Shown: in pieces, positions 8,643-16,771 of the stretch
Position numbering within the stretch: the first letter of the stretch is position 1
How the letters are laid out: every line of letters begins with the position of its first letter
Origin: Ruminococcus sp.
GTDB taxonomy: Bacteria > Bacillota > Clostridia > Oscillospirales > Acutalibacteraceae
DNA: 64,000 nt
Assembly (NCBI GenBank): GCA_017403985.1
Contig: JAFRDE010000041.1
Span: forward strand, 18,273 to 82,272
Reading direction: 5' to 3'
Program-made: the position numbers and the translations under genes
The notes under the pieces: model-generated
Seen by the model: only the letters and a program-made list of their open reading frames with translations
Databases searched by the model: none
Told to the model about the DNA's origin: nothing

Positions 8643-9962
8643 ATGGCAAAAAAATTCTATCAGCCCGAAGCTGAAACCATGCCGGTCAACGAGATCAAAA
8701 AGCTGCAGGAGTACAAGCTGATCCGTCAGGTGCGCTATGTTTACGAGCACGTTGAGTACTACCGCAAGCTGATGGATGAAAAAGGCGTCAAGCCCGAGGA
8801 TATCACCTCTCTCGAGGATATCAGCAAGCTGCCGTTCCTGAGCAAAAACGATCTGCGTGAAGCCTATCCCTACGGGATGCTCGCGACCGACCTCAAAAAC
8901 TGCGTCCGCATCCACTCCACCTCCGGCACCACCGGTAAACGCGTCGTCGCTTTTTACACGCAGAACGACGTCGATATGTGGGAGGACTGCTGCGCCAGAG
9001 CGATCGTCGCGGCAGGCGGAGACGCGGGCGACGTCGTACAGGTTGCCTACGGCTACGGCTTATTCACCGGCGGCGCGGGTCTGCACGGCGGCTCGCACAA
9101 GGTCGGATGTCTGACCCTGCCCATGTCCAGCGGCAACACCAACCGCCAGATCCAGTTTATGATGGACCTCAACGCCACTATCCTCTGCTGCACCCCCTCC
9201 TACGCCGCATATATCGGCGAAAGCCTGAAGGAAAAAGGCTACGCGCCCGGCTACAACAGCCTTAAGGCGGGTATCTTCGGCGCGGAACCGTGGACAGAAG
9301 AAATGCGTCACGATATCGAAAACAGCCTCGGCATCAAGGCGTATGATATCTACGGACTGACCGAATCCAGCGGTCCCGGCGTAGCGTTCGAATGCTGTGA
9401 GCAAAACGGCATGCACATCAACGAAGACCACTTCTTAGCCGAGATCATCGATCCAGATACCGGCGAGGTACTTCCCGAAGGCAGCAAAGGCGAGCTGGTA
9501 TTCACCTCTCTCGATAAAGAGGCCTTCCCGCTCATCCGTTACCGCACCCGCGACATCACCGTCCTTTCCCGCGAGAAATGCTCCTGCGGCAGAACCTTCA
9601 TCCGTATGCATAAGCCGATGGGACGTTCCGACGATATGATGATCATCCGCGGCGTCAACGTCTTCCCGAGCCAGATCGAAGCGGTTCTGCTGAATATGGG
9701 CTATGCTCCCAACTACCAGATCCTGATCGACCGCGTCAATAACACCGACACCTTCGAGATCCATGTAGAGATGCTGCCCGAGGACTTCTCCGACAAGCCC
9801 AACATCATCACTAAGAAGGAGAAGAAGATCCAGTCCGCGATGAAGGAAATGCTCGGCATCAACCCCACCATCCGTCTTGTAGCGCCGAAGTCCATCGCCC
9901 GCAGCGAGGGCAAGGCGGTCAGAGTGATCGATAACCGCAAAAAGCTGGGAATCAATATTTGA
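8643..9962 (+). CDS. paaK: Phenylacetate-CoA ligase, copy 2
   Basis: A second adenylate-forming ligase of 439 residues, clearly paralogous to but divergent from the first copy. It has STSGTTGKR at about residues 92-100, YGLTESSGPG, a YRTRD hinge and a CSCGRTF element. The ATG at 8643 is preceded by AGAAAGGA at 8 bases; the ATG at 8634 overlaps that SD. Two ligases in one operon with a single Ior suggest different preferred acids (for example phenylacetate versus indoleacetate or 4-hydroxyphenylacetate), but specificity cannot be assigned from sequence. Confidence 0.9.
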   Translation: MAKKFYQPEAETMPVNEIKKLQEYKLIRQVRYVYEHVEYYRKLMDEKGVKPEDITSLEDISKLPFLSKNDLREAYPYGMLATDLKNCVRIHSTSGTTGKRVVAFYTQNDVDMWEDCCARAIVAAGGDAGDVVQVAYGYGLFTGGAGLHGGSHKVGCLTLPMSSGNTNRQIQFMMDLNATILCCTPSYAAYIGESLKEKGYAPGYNSLKAGIFGAEPWTEEMRHDIENSLGIKAYDIYGLTESSGPGVAFECCEQNGMHINEDHFLAEIIDPDTGEVLPEGSKGELVFTSLDKEAFPLIRYRTRDITVLSREKCSCGRTFIRMHKPMGRSDDMMIIRGVNVFPSQIEAVLLNMGYAPNYQILIDRVNNTDTFEIHVEMLPEDFSDKPNIITKKEKKIQSAMKEMLGINPTIRLVAPKSIARSEGKAVRVIDNRKKLGINI

Positions 9963-10026
9963 TCACACACCCGATATAAACGGGAGGCGCAAGCCATCCC
10001 CTACAATATGAATAAGGAGTAACATT

Positions 10027-10458
10027 ATGGCAATTAAACAGTTATCCATCTTTGTTGAAAACCGTGAAGGCACCCTCGTAACCGTGACTGACGCGATCGC
10101 CAAGGCAGGCGTCGATATCCGCGCGATGAGCGTAGCCGATACCAACGATTTCGGCATTTTCCGCCTGATCGTCACCGATATCGCGAAAGCGAAGCAGGCG
10201 CTGGACGATGCAAACGCCTTCGTATCCATTACCGAGGTCGTCGGCGTAGCTGTTCAGGATGAACCCGGCGCGCTCGCCAAAGTCGTCAAGATCCTTGCCG
10301 ACGCCAACATCAACATCGAGTATATGTACGCGTTCATCACCGTATCTAAGCAGTTCGCGTATGTCGTGCTCCGCGTGGAAGACAACGCCGCGGCGGAAAA
10401 GATCCTCACCGAGAACGGGATCGAGCTCGTCACCGAAGAGGATATGGCGAAATTATAA
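10027..10458 (+). CDS. Tandem ACT-domain protein
   Basis: A 143-residue stand-alone protein made of two ACT domains (residues about 4-68 and 70-140). Each starts with a strand and a GTL/GAL turn (EGTLVTVTDAIAKAGVDI and PGALAKVVKILADANINI). ACT domains bind amino acids and give allosteric control. It is the last gene of the paaK-ior operon, separated by 64 bases and preceded by AAGGAG, and is followed by a strong terminator. A role as sensor of an aromatic amino acid for this pathway is inferred from position. Confidence 0.88.
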   Translation: MAIKQLSIFVENREGTLVTVTDAIAKAGVDIRAMSVADTNDFGIFRLIVTDIAKAKQALDDANAFVSITEVVGVAVQDEPGALAKVVKILADANINIEYMYAFITVSKQFAYVVLRVEDNAAAEKILTENGIELVTEEDMAKL

Positions 10459-10476
10459 TCATCATCGTATATGTCA

Positions 10477-10505
10477 AAAGCCCGTCTGAAAATCAGACGG
10501 GCTTT
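10477..10505. terminator. Bidirectional terminator after the paaK-ior-ACT operon
   Basis: A perfect 13-bp stem AAAGCCCGTCTGA / TCAGACGGGCTTT with a 3-base loop. It lies between the ACT gene (plus) and the DUF1643 gene (minus), so it can end both transcripts. Confidence 0.9.
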
Positions 10506-10512
10506 GCTTCTG

Positions 10513-11118
10513 CTATTTTAAACTGTTTATATACGTTTCCACGTCAAACGGATCGAGCGGCGTATCCTTTTTCAGATACAGCGGATGGTGCGGATGCCCT
10601 TTCACGGATATCTTTCCGGCGGAATACCACCTGGCGTGATGCTCGGTACCGAGCGCGATCATCGAGCGCACGCAGTCGGGCAGATACTTCCGCTTTTCGA
10701 TGATATTCCCCCATGCCGCCCAGATCGCCGGTTCATCGCTCAGACTGAGGATATAGTCAAAGGCTTTCATATTCTCCTCATGCAGAACGACGTTGCACTC
10801 GCGCTCCATATCGTCGGGATTCGTCGCGCGCTGGGCATATACATTGAACATGATGAAGCTGTCAAAGCCGTTTGATAAAGCGATCCGCTCGACCGATTTG
10901 AGGGTATTATCGAGGTCGTCTGGCGCGGCGGTAGAAGGATTGATACCGATACAGATCAGCGGCTTCTCTCCGCGGGTACCGAGGATATAACGGTACTCAC
11001 TGTAGAAATCGGGAACATACAGCCAGCGGGACTTATCGTAAGCGTTATTCGTGCTGATCAACGCGTCCGCAAAAGTAAGGACTTCTATATCAACGGTATC
11101 GGATGACGGAATATGCAT
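10513..11118 (-). CDS. DUF1643 domain protein
   Basis: A 201-residue protein matching the DUF1643 pattern: RYILGTRG, then ICIGINPSTA, then a distal IALGTEHHARWY and KGHPHHPLYL. The family is found in bacteria and phages; the fold is related to uracil-DNA-glycosylase-type proteins, but the function is not established. The start is ATG at 11118 because GGAGG lies 6 bases upstream; an in-frame ATG at 11130 lacks an SD. Single gene; its end shares a bidirectional terminator with the ACT gene. Confidence 0.75.
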   Translation of the reverse strand: MHIPSSDTVDIEVLTFADALISTNNAYDKSRWLYVPDFYSEYRYILGTRGEKPLICIGINPSTAAPDDLDNTLKSVERIALSNGFDSFIMFNVYAQRATNPDDMERECNVVLHEENMKAFDYILSLSDEPAIWAAWGNIIEKRKYLPDCVRSMIALGTEHHARWYSAGKISVKGHPHHPLYLKKDTPLDPFDVETYINSLK

Positions 11119-11160
11119 AACAGCCTCCAAAAGAATGCTAAAGTAAAACGAAGATGAAAC

Positions 11161-11184
11161 GGGAGCAGACCGAAGCCTGCTCCC
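11161..11184 (-). terminator. Terminator of the amylase gene
   Basis: An 8-bp perfect stem GGGAGCAG / CTGCTCCC with an 8-base loop, about 33 bases beyond the amylase stop. The downstream U tract on the minus strand is short and interrupted. Confidence 0.7.
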
Positions 11185-11216
11185 TTTAATGTGTGTTATT
11201 TCAGTTGAAATGTGAC

Positions 11217-14200
11217 TTAAGAATTCCAGCCGGTGACCTTGTAGTGACCGAGGTTATTCTTGGTGCCGTCCATCCAGTAGCCTTCATAGGTACCGAAGTC
11301 GGTGATATCCTCTGTCTGAGCGCCGTTGCCGTTATTCAGGATAACGCCGACTGCGCCTTCGGGTACATAGCAGCGGAACTGAGTCTCGCCGTAGCCGTTG
11401 GTGATGGTCTCAGCCTGAGAAGCACCGGGCCACTCGCCGTTGAGCGGGTTGCCGTCAGCATCCCAAGCGTAAACGTAAGCGGAGCCCCAGTTGAAGTTAT
11501 CGGTCAGCAGGAAGGAGATCTGACCACCTTCATTACCGTTGCCGCCTTCATTACCGTTGCCGCCGTTATCACCGCTGATGTCATAGAAATCAACCTGATA
11601 ATGACCCTCGGAATCAAGATCGGTCATATAGACGCCGGTAGAACCGGTGAAAGGAATGTCAACGGTCTGAGAAGAACCGTCGTTAATGATATAGTTGGTC
11701 ATGCCGTCAGGCATATCGAAGGAGAATCTCTCTTCGCCAAACTCGTTCTGACCGATAGAGGTCATTGGAACGCCGGGCCACTCGACGGGCTGCTGATCGT
11801 CAGACCAGTAATAAATGTTAACAGAGCCAAAGCCCTTGTTGTTGGAGAAGATGATGGTGTTGCCTTCGGTAACAACAGGAGGATCGGAAGGAACATAGCC
11901 GCCCTGACCTTCATCGCCGCCGTCATTATTGCTATCGCCGTAGTTCCAGCCGGTGACGATGTAATGACCGAGCTCGTTCTGCGTACCGTTCATCCAGTAG
12001 CCGTCATAGGAGAAATCGGTGATATCTTCTGTCTGAGCGCCGTTGCCGTTGTTCAGGATCACGCCTGCAGCGCCTTCGGGGATATAGCAGCGGAACTGAG
12101 TCTCGCCGTAATCATTGGTAATGGTCTCAGCCTGAGAAGCGCCGGGCCACTCGCCGTTGATAGCGTTACCTGCTGCATCCCACGCGTAAACATATGCAGT
12201 ACCCCAACCGAAGTTATCGGTCAGCAGGAAAGAACCGGTCGTGTTGTCGCCGCCCTGACCGCCGCTTTCGCCGCCGCTTTCGCCGCCGCTTTCGCCGCCG
12301 CTTTCGCCGCCGGAAGAACCGCCGGAGCCGTCAGAGTTCCAACCTGTGACCTTGTAGTGTCCGAGGTCGTTCTTGGAACCGTCCATCCAGTAGCCGTCAT
12401 AGCTGAAGTCGGTGATGTCTTCGGTCTGTTCGCCTTCGCCGTTACTCAGGATAACGCCGGCTGCGCCATCGGGAATATAACATACGAACTGGGTCTCGCC
12501 GTATTCGTTGGTCTGGGTCTGAGCCTGAGAAGCGCCGGGCCACTCACCGTTCAGCGCGTTGCCGGCAGCATCCCATGCGTATACATATGCCTTGCCCCAG
12601 CCGAAGTTATCGGTCAGCAGGAAGGAACCGCAAGTGTCGTAACCGCCGCCTTCGCCGCCGCCTTCGCCGCCGCCTTCACTGCCGCCGCCGGAACCGTCGG
12701 ATCTCCAACCGGTAACCAGATAATGACCGAGGTCATTCTGTTCACCGTTCATCCAGTAGCCGTCATAGGTGAAGTCTGTGATATCTTCTGTCTGCGCGCC
12801 TGCGCCGTTATTCAGGATAACGCCGACAGCGCCTTCGGGAACGTGGCAGATAAACTGAGTCTCTCCGTACTCATTAGTCTGGGTCTCAGCCTGAGAAGTG
12901 CCGGGCCACTCGCCGCCAATAGGGTTGCCATCGGCATCCCAAGCGTAAACATAAGCGCTGCCCCAACCGAAGTTATCGGTCAGCAGGAAGCTGTCCTTTA
13001 CGGGCGGGATATAAGGCTCGGTGGGATCCTCTACCGGATCGGTCGGGAATACAACCGGAGTAGTGGGCTGTACGGGCTGAACCGTCTTTTCCTTACCGAT
13101 GTCATACTTGACGGACATATTAGCGACATAGCGCTGGATCAGCGTCGCGTCGATAACGGTAACGATACCGTCGCCGTCTACGTCAGCAGCGAGAACCTGC
13201 TTTTCAGTCAGAGTCATAGCATCGATGGTCGCGCGCATAACCAGCGTCGCGTCGATGGAATCGACCGAACCGTTACCGTCGACGTCACCAAGGATGTAGG
13301 TCTCGGGAGGATCGGTGGGAGCGGGAGGATCGGTAGGCTTAACCTCTTCGTTGTTCTCGTAGATAACAGCTACGCCGGTGGAACCGACGGAACCGGTGAT
13401 CTTGCCGCCGGATACTGTAAACTTGTTGCCGGTGATAGCATCTTTGTAGGTGCCTGCCGCCAGTCTGTTCGCCTTGAGGGAAACGTTCTTGGCAGTGGTG
13501 CCGCCGAGATTGACGATTATCGCACCGGAGGTACCTCTCTCGATGTAAGCGGTACCGCCGGAATTGTTGGTGCAATACTCGGACTGACCGATGAAGTAGT
13601 TATGGAACTGGTTGATCGCCTTGGTGGTAGCGTTGGACCAAGAGGTCTTGCGCGCGTCGCCGAGGGTGATGTTGTAAAGAGAATTGGTGTTGGTATCGTC
13701 GGAAGGACGGGCAAGATATACGGAAGAAATGCCCGAACGACCGCCTACGAGAGCCCAGATCTTACCGCGCTGAGTAGTGTTCAGATCGGTAGTGGAGCCG
13801 TCGACATAGGTGTCATGGGACTCATCCCACAGCATGGTGTTAGCCGCTGTGAAGTTGGAGTTCGGATAGGAAGGAGTCGCGTTGTTCCATTCGCCGACAG
13901 AACCGCCCTGTGTTACGGCGTTCTTGATCTGCCAGTAGCCCTTGGAGTCGGTGACGTCGAACAGCTTGGTGTACCAGCTGAAGGGGCGGCTGATACCGCA
14001 GGTGTTCAGGATCTCACCGTAAGCATAGATTTCCTTATCGGTATACTTGTTCTGAACCTTCACCAGCGTATCGGTCCAGAAATCGGAGCCGAGACCGTCA
14101 TGATCGTCGGGAGTCTCGATATGCTTCGCCGCGTCGAAACGGAAGCCGTCCGCGCCGGAAGCGATCAACTCATCCATGTAATCATAGATCGCGTCCTGTA

Positions 14201-14948
14201 CACGCTGATCCTCGGTCTTTAAGTCAGGCAGACCGGAGGTGCAGTTACGGGTCAGGTCATAAGCAGAGTTGTAATAAGTATTATCGCTCTCGATGTAGGT
14301 CATCTTCTTCCAAGGAGTATGGAACAGCTTGTTGTTGTAGATCGTAGCTTCAAACTGCTGCGCCTTGGGAGTAACGTGGGACATCGGGTCGGTAGAAGTG
14401 TTGTTGTCGTCGTTTTCCTTGGTACCCATATGGTTGATAACGGCGTCAACGATGACCTTCAGACCGAGCTCATGCGCCTCGCTGCACATGGAAGTGAACT
14501 CAGCTTTGGTGCCCAGTGCGTTATCGGTGCTCTCGTTGAGCTGGAAGCCTGCGGGCTGATAGAACATCCACCAACCGTTCTTACCGTCGCTCTGCAGGAA
14601 TTTAGCGCCCTTGGTAGCCTTCTTGATCTCGTTGGGCGGAGATACCTGGATCGTGGTAAAGCCCTGCTCGGCGATGGTCTCCAGATTCGCTTTAATATTA
14701 GCGTAGGACCAGGTCCAAGCCTGCAGGATGGTACCGTCGTTTACGGTCTGTGACAAGCCGTAGTTGTTTTCAGGTGTTACTTTGGACAGCATATCTTCAT
14801 ATGCCGAGCCTGCTGCAGCAACGTTAACGTTCGCGGCGGTGTCAGCCGCATCAGCGCTTGCCGCCGAGGTAGCGACGACGCCGACAGAGAGAACGGAAAC
14901 GAGCATAGCGACAGCTAATAACACGCTTAGTAATCGTCTCATTTTCAT
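11217..14948 (-). CDS. Secreted GH13 alpha-amylase with internal dockerin and five starch-binding modules
   Basis: Extracellular endo-acting starch hydrolase, 1243 residues. A signal peptide (about 1-32) is followed by a GH13 catalytic barrel with all four conserved regions: DAVINH (168-173), GFRFDAAKH with nucleophile D272, acid/base E312 in YGEIL, and D379 in ESHDT. A dockerin with two Ca-binding repeats follows (DVDGNGSVD at 555, DVDGDGIVT at 589). Next come carbohydrate-binding modules of the CBM26 type at about 653-749, 775-871, 905-1001 and 1144-1243, plus a divergent CBM25/26-like module at about 1030-1122, joined by Gly/Glu/Ser/Asn-rich linkers. The dockerin is internal rather than terminal. 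SD AGGAGG lies 6 to 7 bases before the ATG. It should attach to a cohesin on a scaffold or the cell surface and bind granular starch. Confidence 0.93.
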   Translation of the reverse strand: MKMRRLLSVLLAVAMLVSVLSVGVVATSAASADAADTAANVNVAAAGSAYEDMLSKVTPENNYGLSQTVNDGTILQAWTWSYANIKANLETIAEQGFTTIQVSPPNEIKKATKGAKFLQSDGKNGWWMFYQPAGFQLNESTDNALGTKAEFTSMCSEAHELGLKVIVDAVINHMGTKENDDNNTSTDPMSHVTPKAQQFEATIYNNKLFHTPWKKMTYIESDNTYYNSAYDLTRNCTSGLPDLKTEDQRVQDAIYDYMDELIASGADGFRFDAAKHIETPDDHDGLGSDFWTDTLVKVQNKYTDKEIYAYGEILNTCGISRPFSWYTKLFDVTDSKGYWQIKNAVTQGGSVGEWNNATPSYPNSNFTAANTMLWDESHDTYVDGSTTDLNTTQRGKIWALVGGRSGISSVYLARPSDDTNTNSLYNITLGDARKTSWSNATTKAINQFHNYFIGQSEYCTNNSGGTAYIERGTSGAIIVNLGGTTAKNVSLKANRLAAGTYKDAITGNKFTVSGGKITGSVGSTGVAVIYENNEEVKPTDPPAPTDPPETYILGDVDGNGSVDSIDATLVMRATIDAMTLTEKQVLAADVDGDGIVTVIDATLIQRYVANMSVKYDIGKEKTVQPVQPTTPVVFPTDPVEDPTEPYIPPVKDSFLLTDNFGWGSAYVYAWDADGNPIGGEWPGTSQAETQTNEYGETQFICHVPEGAVGVILNNGAGAQTEDITDFTYDGYWMNGEQNDLGHYLVTGWRSDGSGGGSEGGGEGGGEGGGYDTCGSFLLTDNFGWGKAYVYAWDAAGNALNGEWPGASQAQTQTNEYGETQFVCYIPDGAAGVILSNGEGEQTEDITDFSYDGYWMDGSKNDLGHYKVTGWNSDGSGGSSGGESGGESGGESGGESGGQGGDNTTGSFLLTDNFGWGTAYVYAWDAAGNAINGEWPGASQAETITNDYGETQFRCYIPEGAAGVILNNGNGAQTEDITDFSYDGYWMNGTQNELGHYIVTGWNYGDSNNDGGDEGQGGYVPSDPPVVTEGNTIIFSNNKGFGSVNIYYWSDDQQPVEWPGVPMTSIGQNEFGEERFSFDMPDGMTNYIINDGSSQTVDIPFTGSTGVYMTDLDSEGHYQVDFYDISGDNGGNGNEGGNGNEGGQISFLLTDNFNWGSAYVYAWDADGNPLNGEWPGASQAETITNGYGETQFRCYVPEGAVGVILNNGNGAQTEDITDFGTYEGYWMDGTKNNLGHYKVTGWNS
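12261..12308 (-). repeat. 12-bp tandem repeat in an amylase linker
   Basis: Four perfect copies of GCCGCTTTCGCC (plus strand), encoding a GGES-type linker between the second and third starch-binding modules. It is a likely site of slippage, and explains a periodic pattern that might otherwise be mistaken for another repeat class. Confidence 0.9.
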
Positions 14949-14968
14949 ATTATTCCTCCTAAAATTGC

Positions 14969-14990
14969 GGATAACCGGACATAGTTATCC
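14969..14990. promoter_or_regulatory. Inverted repeat in the amylase leader
   Basis: GGATAAC and GTTATCC, a perfect 7-bp inverted repeat with an 8-base spacer. It lies downstream of the amylase promoter and upstream of the SD, so it could be an operator or a leader hairpin. No regulator is identified. Confidence 0.4.
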
Positions 14991-15013
14991 TATACTGAGT
15001 ATTCCTCATAGTT

Positions 15014-15042
15014 AGTATAGCAAATTTGTCAACAATCTTCAA
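15014..15042 (-). promoter_or_regulatory. Candidate promoter of the amylase gene
   Basis: Minus strand TTGAAG, 17 bases, TATACT. A perfect TTGACA also lies within the spacer (its own -10 would be the weaker TATGAG). The leader would be about 60 bases. Confidence 0.5.
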
Positions 15043-15106
15043 TTCACTTTTTCTACAAATATTACATTAAATATTCAACAAATTTGCCAATTTGATAAAC
15101 CGGAAG

Positions 15107-15135
15107 TTGCATTCATTTATGATTCGTGTTAAAAT
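15107..15135 (+). promoter_or_regulatory. Candidate promoter of the zinc-ribbon membrane protein gene
   Basis: TTGCAT, 17 bases, TAAAAT. The predicted start of transcription falls only about 10 bases before the chosen ATG at 15152, leaving a very short leader. Confidence 0.45.
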
Positions 15136-15151
15136 AGCGTCGGTGGTTTTT

Positions 15152-15532
15152 ATGAAGAAATGTGAATACTGCGCGAAAGAGATATCTTATCACGAGATGT
15201 ACTGCTGTGATGAATGTCAGACGAGCGCCAACAAATACTATGATTTAAGAGATAAATTCCAAAAGCCGTACGCCGTTATCAACGGCATATGCGTGATCGC
15301 GATCGGCATCTGTATCTTTTTATACTCCTTCCTGCGCGATGTCGGCGCGATCGGCGGCGGTTCTGCGCTGGTGATACTGGGACTGATGTATTTCTTTCTC
15401 CCCTTTGCGCCGGACGTAATGATACAGAAATATAAGTTAAAAAAATCCATATTCATTACCAAGATCATCGCAGGCGTCATTTTTGCGCTGGGACTGATCG
15501 TGTTAATATTTTACTTGACCGGCGTGATATGA
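15152..15532 (+). CDS. Small zinc-ribbon membrane protein
   Basis: A 126-residue protein of unknown function. The N-terminal MKKCEYCAKEI and CCDEC cysteines form a short zinc ribbon (CxxC...CxxC), followed by three hydrophobic segments (about 46-64, 71-88 and 105-124). The start at 15152 places the ribbon at the very N-terminus. GGTGG lies upstream. It lies between the divergent amylase and a DUF378 gene; no functional link is evident. Confidence 0.65.
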   Translation: MKKCEYCAKEISYHEMYCCDECQTSANKYYDLRDKFQKPYAVINGICVIAIGICIFLYSFLRDVGAIGGGSALVILGLMYFFLPFAPDVMIQKYKLKKSIFITKIIAGVIFALGLIVLIFYLTGVI

Positions 15533-15591
15533 ATATCGTATCCGTTTCGGTAAACACTAAGAGTACAGTTTTTCTGTAAGGAGGTTTACCG

Positions 15592-15819
15592 ATGCTGGAT
15601 AAAATCGCATTGACATTATTGATCGTAGGCGGTATCAACTGGGGCAGCATAGGATTGTTTCAGTTTGATCTGGTCGCGTTCCTCTTCGGCGGTCAGTCGG
15701 GAGTCGTCAGCCGTATCGTCTATATTATCGTCGCGCTGGCGGCGCTGTGGTGTATCTCGCTTCTGTTCAGAGATAATACCGAGGCGGGCGACCGCGATTA
15801 CAAACCGAGTACCACATAA
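15592..15819 (+). CDS. DUF378 small membrane protein
   Basis: 75 residues, with two hydrophobic helices and the DUF378 hallmarks GGINWGSIGLFQFDLV and a C-terminal WCISLLF. Members are widespread small inner-membrane proteins of unknown role. AAGGAGG precedes the ATG. It ends in a terminator shared with the convergent IclR gene. Confidence 0.85.
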   Translation: MLDKIALTLLIVGGINWGSIGLFQFDLVAFLFGGQSGVVSRIVYIIVALAALWCISLLFRDNTEAGDRDYKPSTT

Positions 15820-15824
15820 AGATG

Positions 15825-15852
15825 AAAGCTGCTTCCGAGAGGAGGCAGCTTT
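15825..15852. terminator. Bidirectional terminator between DUF378 gene and IclR gene
   Basis: AAAGCTGCTTCC / GGAGGCAGCTTT, one mismatch, 4-base loop, followed by TTC on the plus strand and flanked by A/T on both sides. Confidence 0.8.
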
Positions 15853-15882
15853 TTCATATAGTTGTATTATTCACATATCATA

Positions 15883-16650
15883 TCACTTATCAAAACCCAA
15901 TGCGGCGGACAGCATCCGCGCCTGCTTCACCGTCGCGTCGACCGCGTTTCCAAAATCCGCCGACGCGACCCTGCGGAAGAAGCCGATCGTCGTCAGCGCG
16001 TATCGGAGCGTACCGGATGAGTCAAATACGGGAGCGGATACGGAGCGCAGACCGACCTTGTACTCGCCGTCCTCGATCGCGTATCCTTTTTCGCGTATTA
16101 CATCCAGCTGTTCAGATAAGCGATCCAAATCCGATATCGTATGCGGCGTGTACTGCTGCAATGCCTGCCGTCTGTACATGGAATTCACCTTTTGAGGCGG
16201 CATATATGCCAGCATCAGCTTGCCCTGAGAGGTGCAGTGAAGCGGCAGCCTGACGCCGATCTCCGGCAGGATCTGGACGCCGGAGGAGCTGACGGCATAG
16301 TCGAAGGATACCGCGTTCTCGCCGTCAAGCAGACTGATCACGGAATTCGCGCCGGTCAGGGAGCTGAGACTCTCCAGATACGGACGCGACAGCGCGCTGA
16401 TATCAAAGCCGCGCGAGAACGCCGAGCCGTATTCAAACAGTCTGATCCCCAAGGCGTAGGAACCGTCTGGGAGCTGTCGGATCAGTCCCCTGTCGCGCAT
16501 CGTGGAAGCAAGCGCGTGGGTCGTGCTCTTGGGATAACCGCATTTCACGGATAGATCGTTGAGCGTCAAGCCCTGTCTTGCGGCGCACAAAACGTCGAGG
16601 ATATCGATCGCCTTTGAAAGCGATTTGACTTTTCCTTTGATTTCGTCCAT
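15883..16650 (-). CDS. IclR-family transcriptional regulator
   Basis: A 255-residue DNA-binding protein. An N-terminal winged helix-turn-helix spans about residues 10-70 (SLSKAIDILDVL, LTLNDLSVKCGYPKSTTHAL), followed by an IclR effector domain with GVRLPLHCTSQGKLMLAYM and a late EYKVGLRSVSAPVFD, both typical. The ATG at 16650 has AGGTGAT upstream; a longer frame from 16701 crosses the promoter. It is divergent from modA, and its own near-perfect promoter overlaps the modA promoter. It probably represses itself and possibly the molybdate operon; the effector is unknown. Confidence 0.88.
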   Translation of the reverse strand: MDEIKGKVKSLSKAIDILDVLCAARQGLTLNDLSVKCGYPKSTTHALASTMRDRGLIRQLPDGSYALGIRLFEYGSAFSRGFDISALSRPYLESLSSLTGANSVISLLDGENAVSFDYAVSSSGVQILPEIGVRLPLHCTSQGKLMLAYMPPQKVNSMYRRQALQQYTPHTISDLDRLSEQLDVIREKGYAIEDGEYKVGLRSVSAPVFDSSGTLRYALTTIGFFRRVASADFGNAVDATVKQARMLSAALGFDK

Positions 16651-16687
16651 GATATCACCTGATTCCGTAATACTGAATGATAATTCT

Positions 16688-16716
16688 ATTATACGGAACA
16701 CACTTCATTGTGTCAA
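16688..16716 (-). promoter_or_regulatory. Consensus promoter of the IclR gene with inverted repeat in the spacer
   Basis: TTGACA, 17 bases, TATAAT on the minus strand, a perfect sigma-A promoter. The -35/spacer contains ACACA-6-TGTGT (16700-16715), a candidate operator that also overlaps the modA promoter. Confidence 0.8.
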
Positions 16717-16736
16717 CCGTTATATCATGATAAAAT
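16708..16736 (+). promoter_or_regulatory. Candidate promoter of the mod-moa operon
   Basis: TTGTGT, 17 bases, TAAAAT. The -35 overlaps that of the divergent IclR promoter, so both cannot easily be occupied at once. Confidence 0.55.
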
Positions 16737-16771
16737 AGAAATGCGAATTTATCATTGAAAGGAAGACAGAA

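Noticed and set aside
12240-12310. Periodic DNA suggestive of a CRISPR-like array
   Set aside because: 12-bp unit without spacers, encodes a Gly/Glu/Ser linker in the amylase.
11193-14222. A 1009-residue open frame opposite the amylase gene
   Set aside because: It is the mirror of the amylase catalytic and binding modules; codon bias of a real gene often leaves the opposite strand open. The minus-strand product has clear motifs and this one has none.
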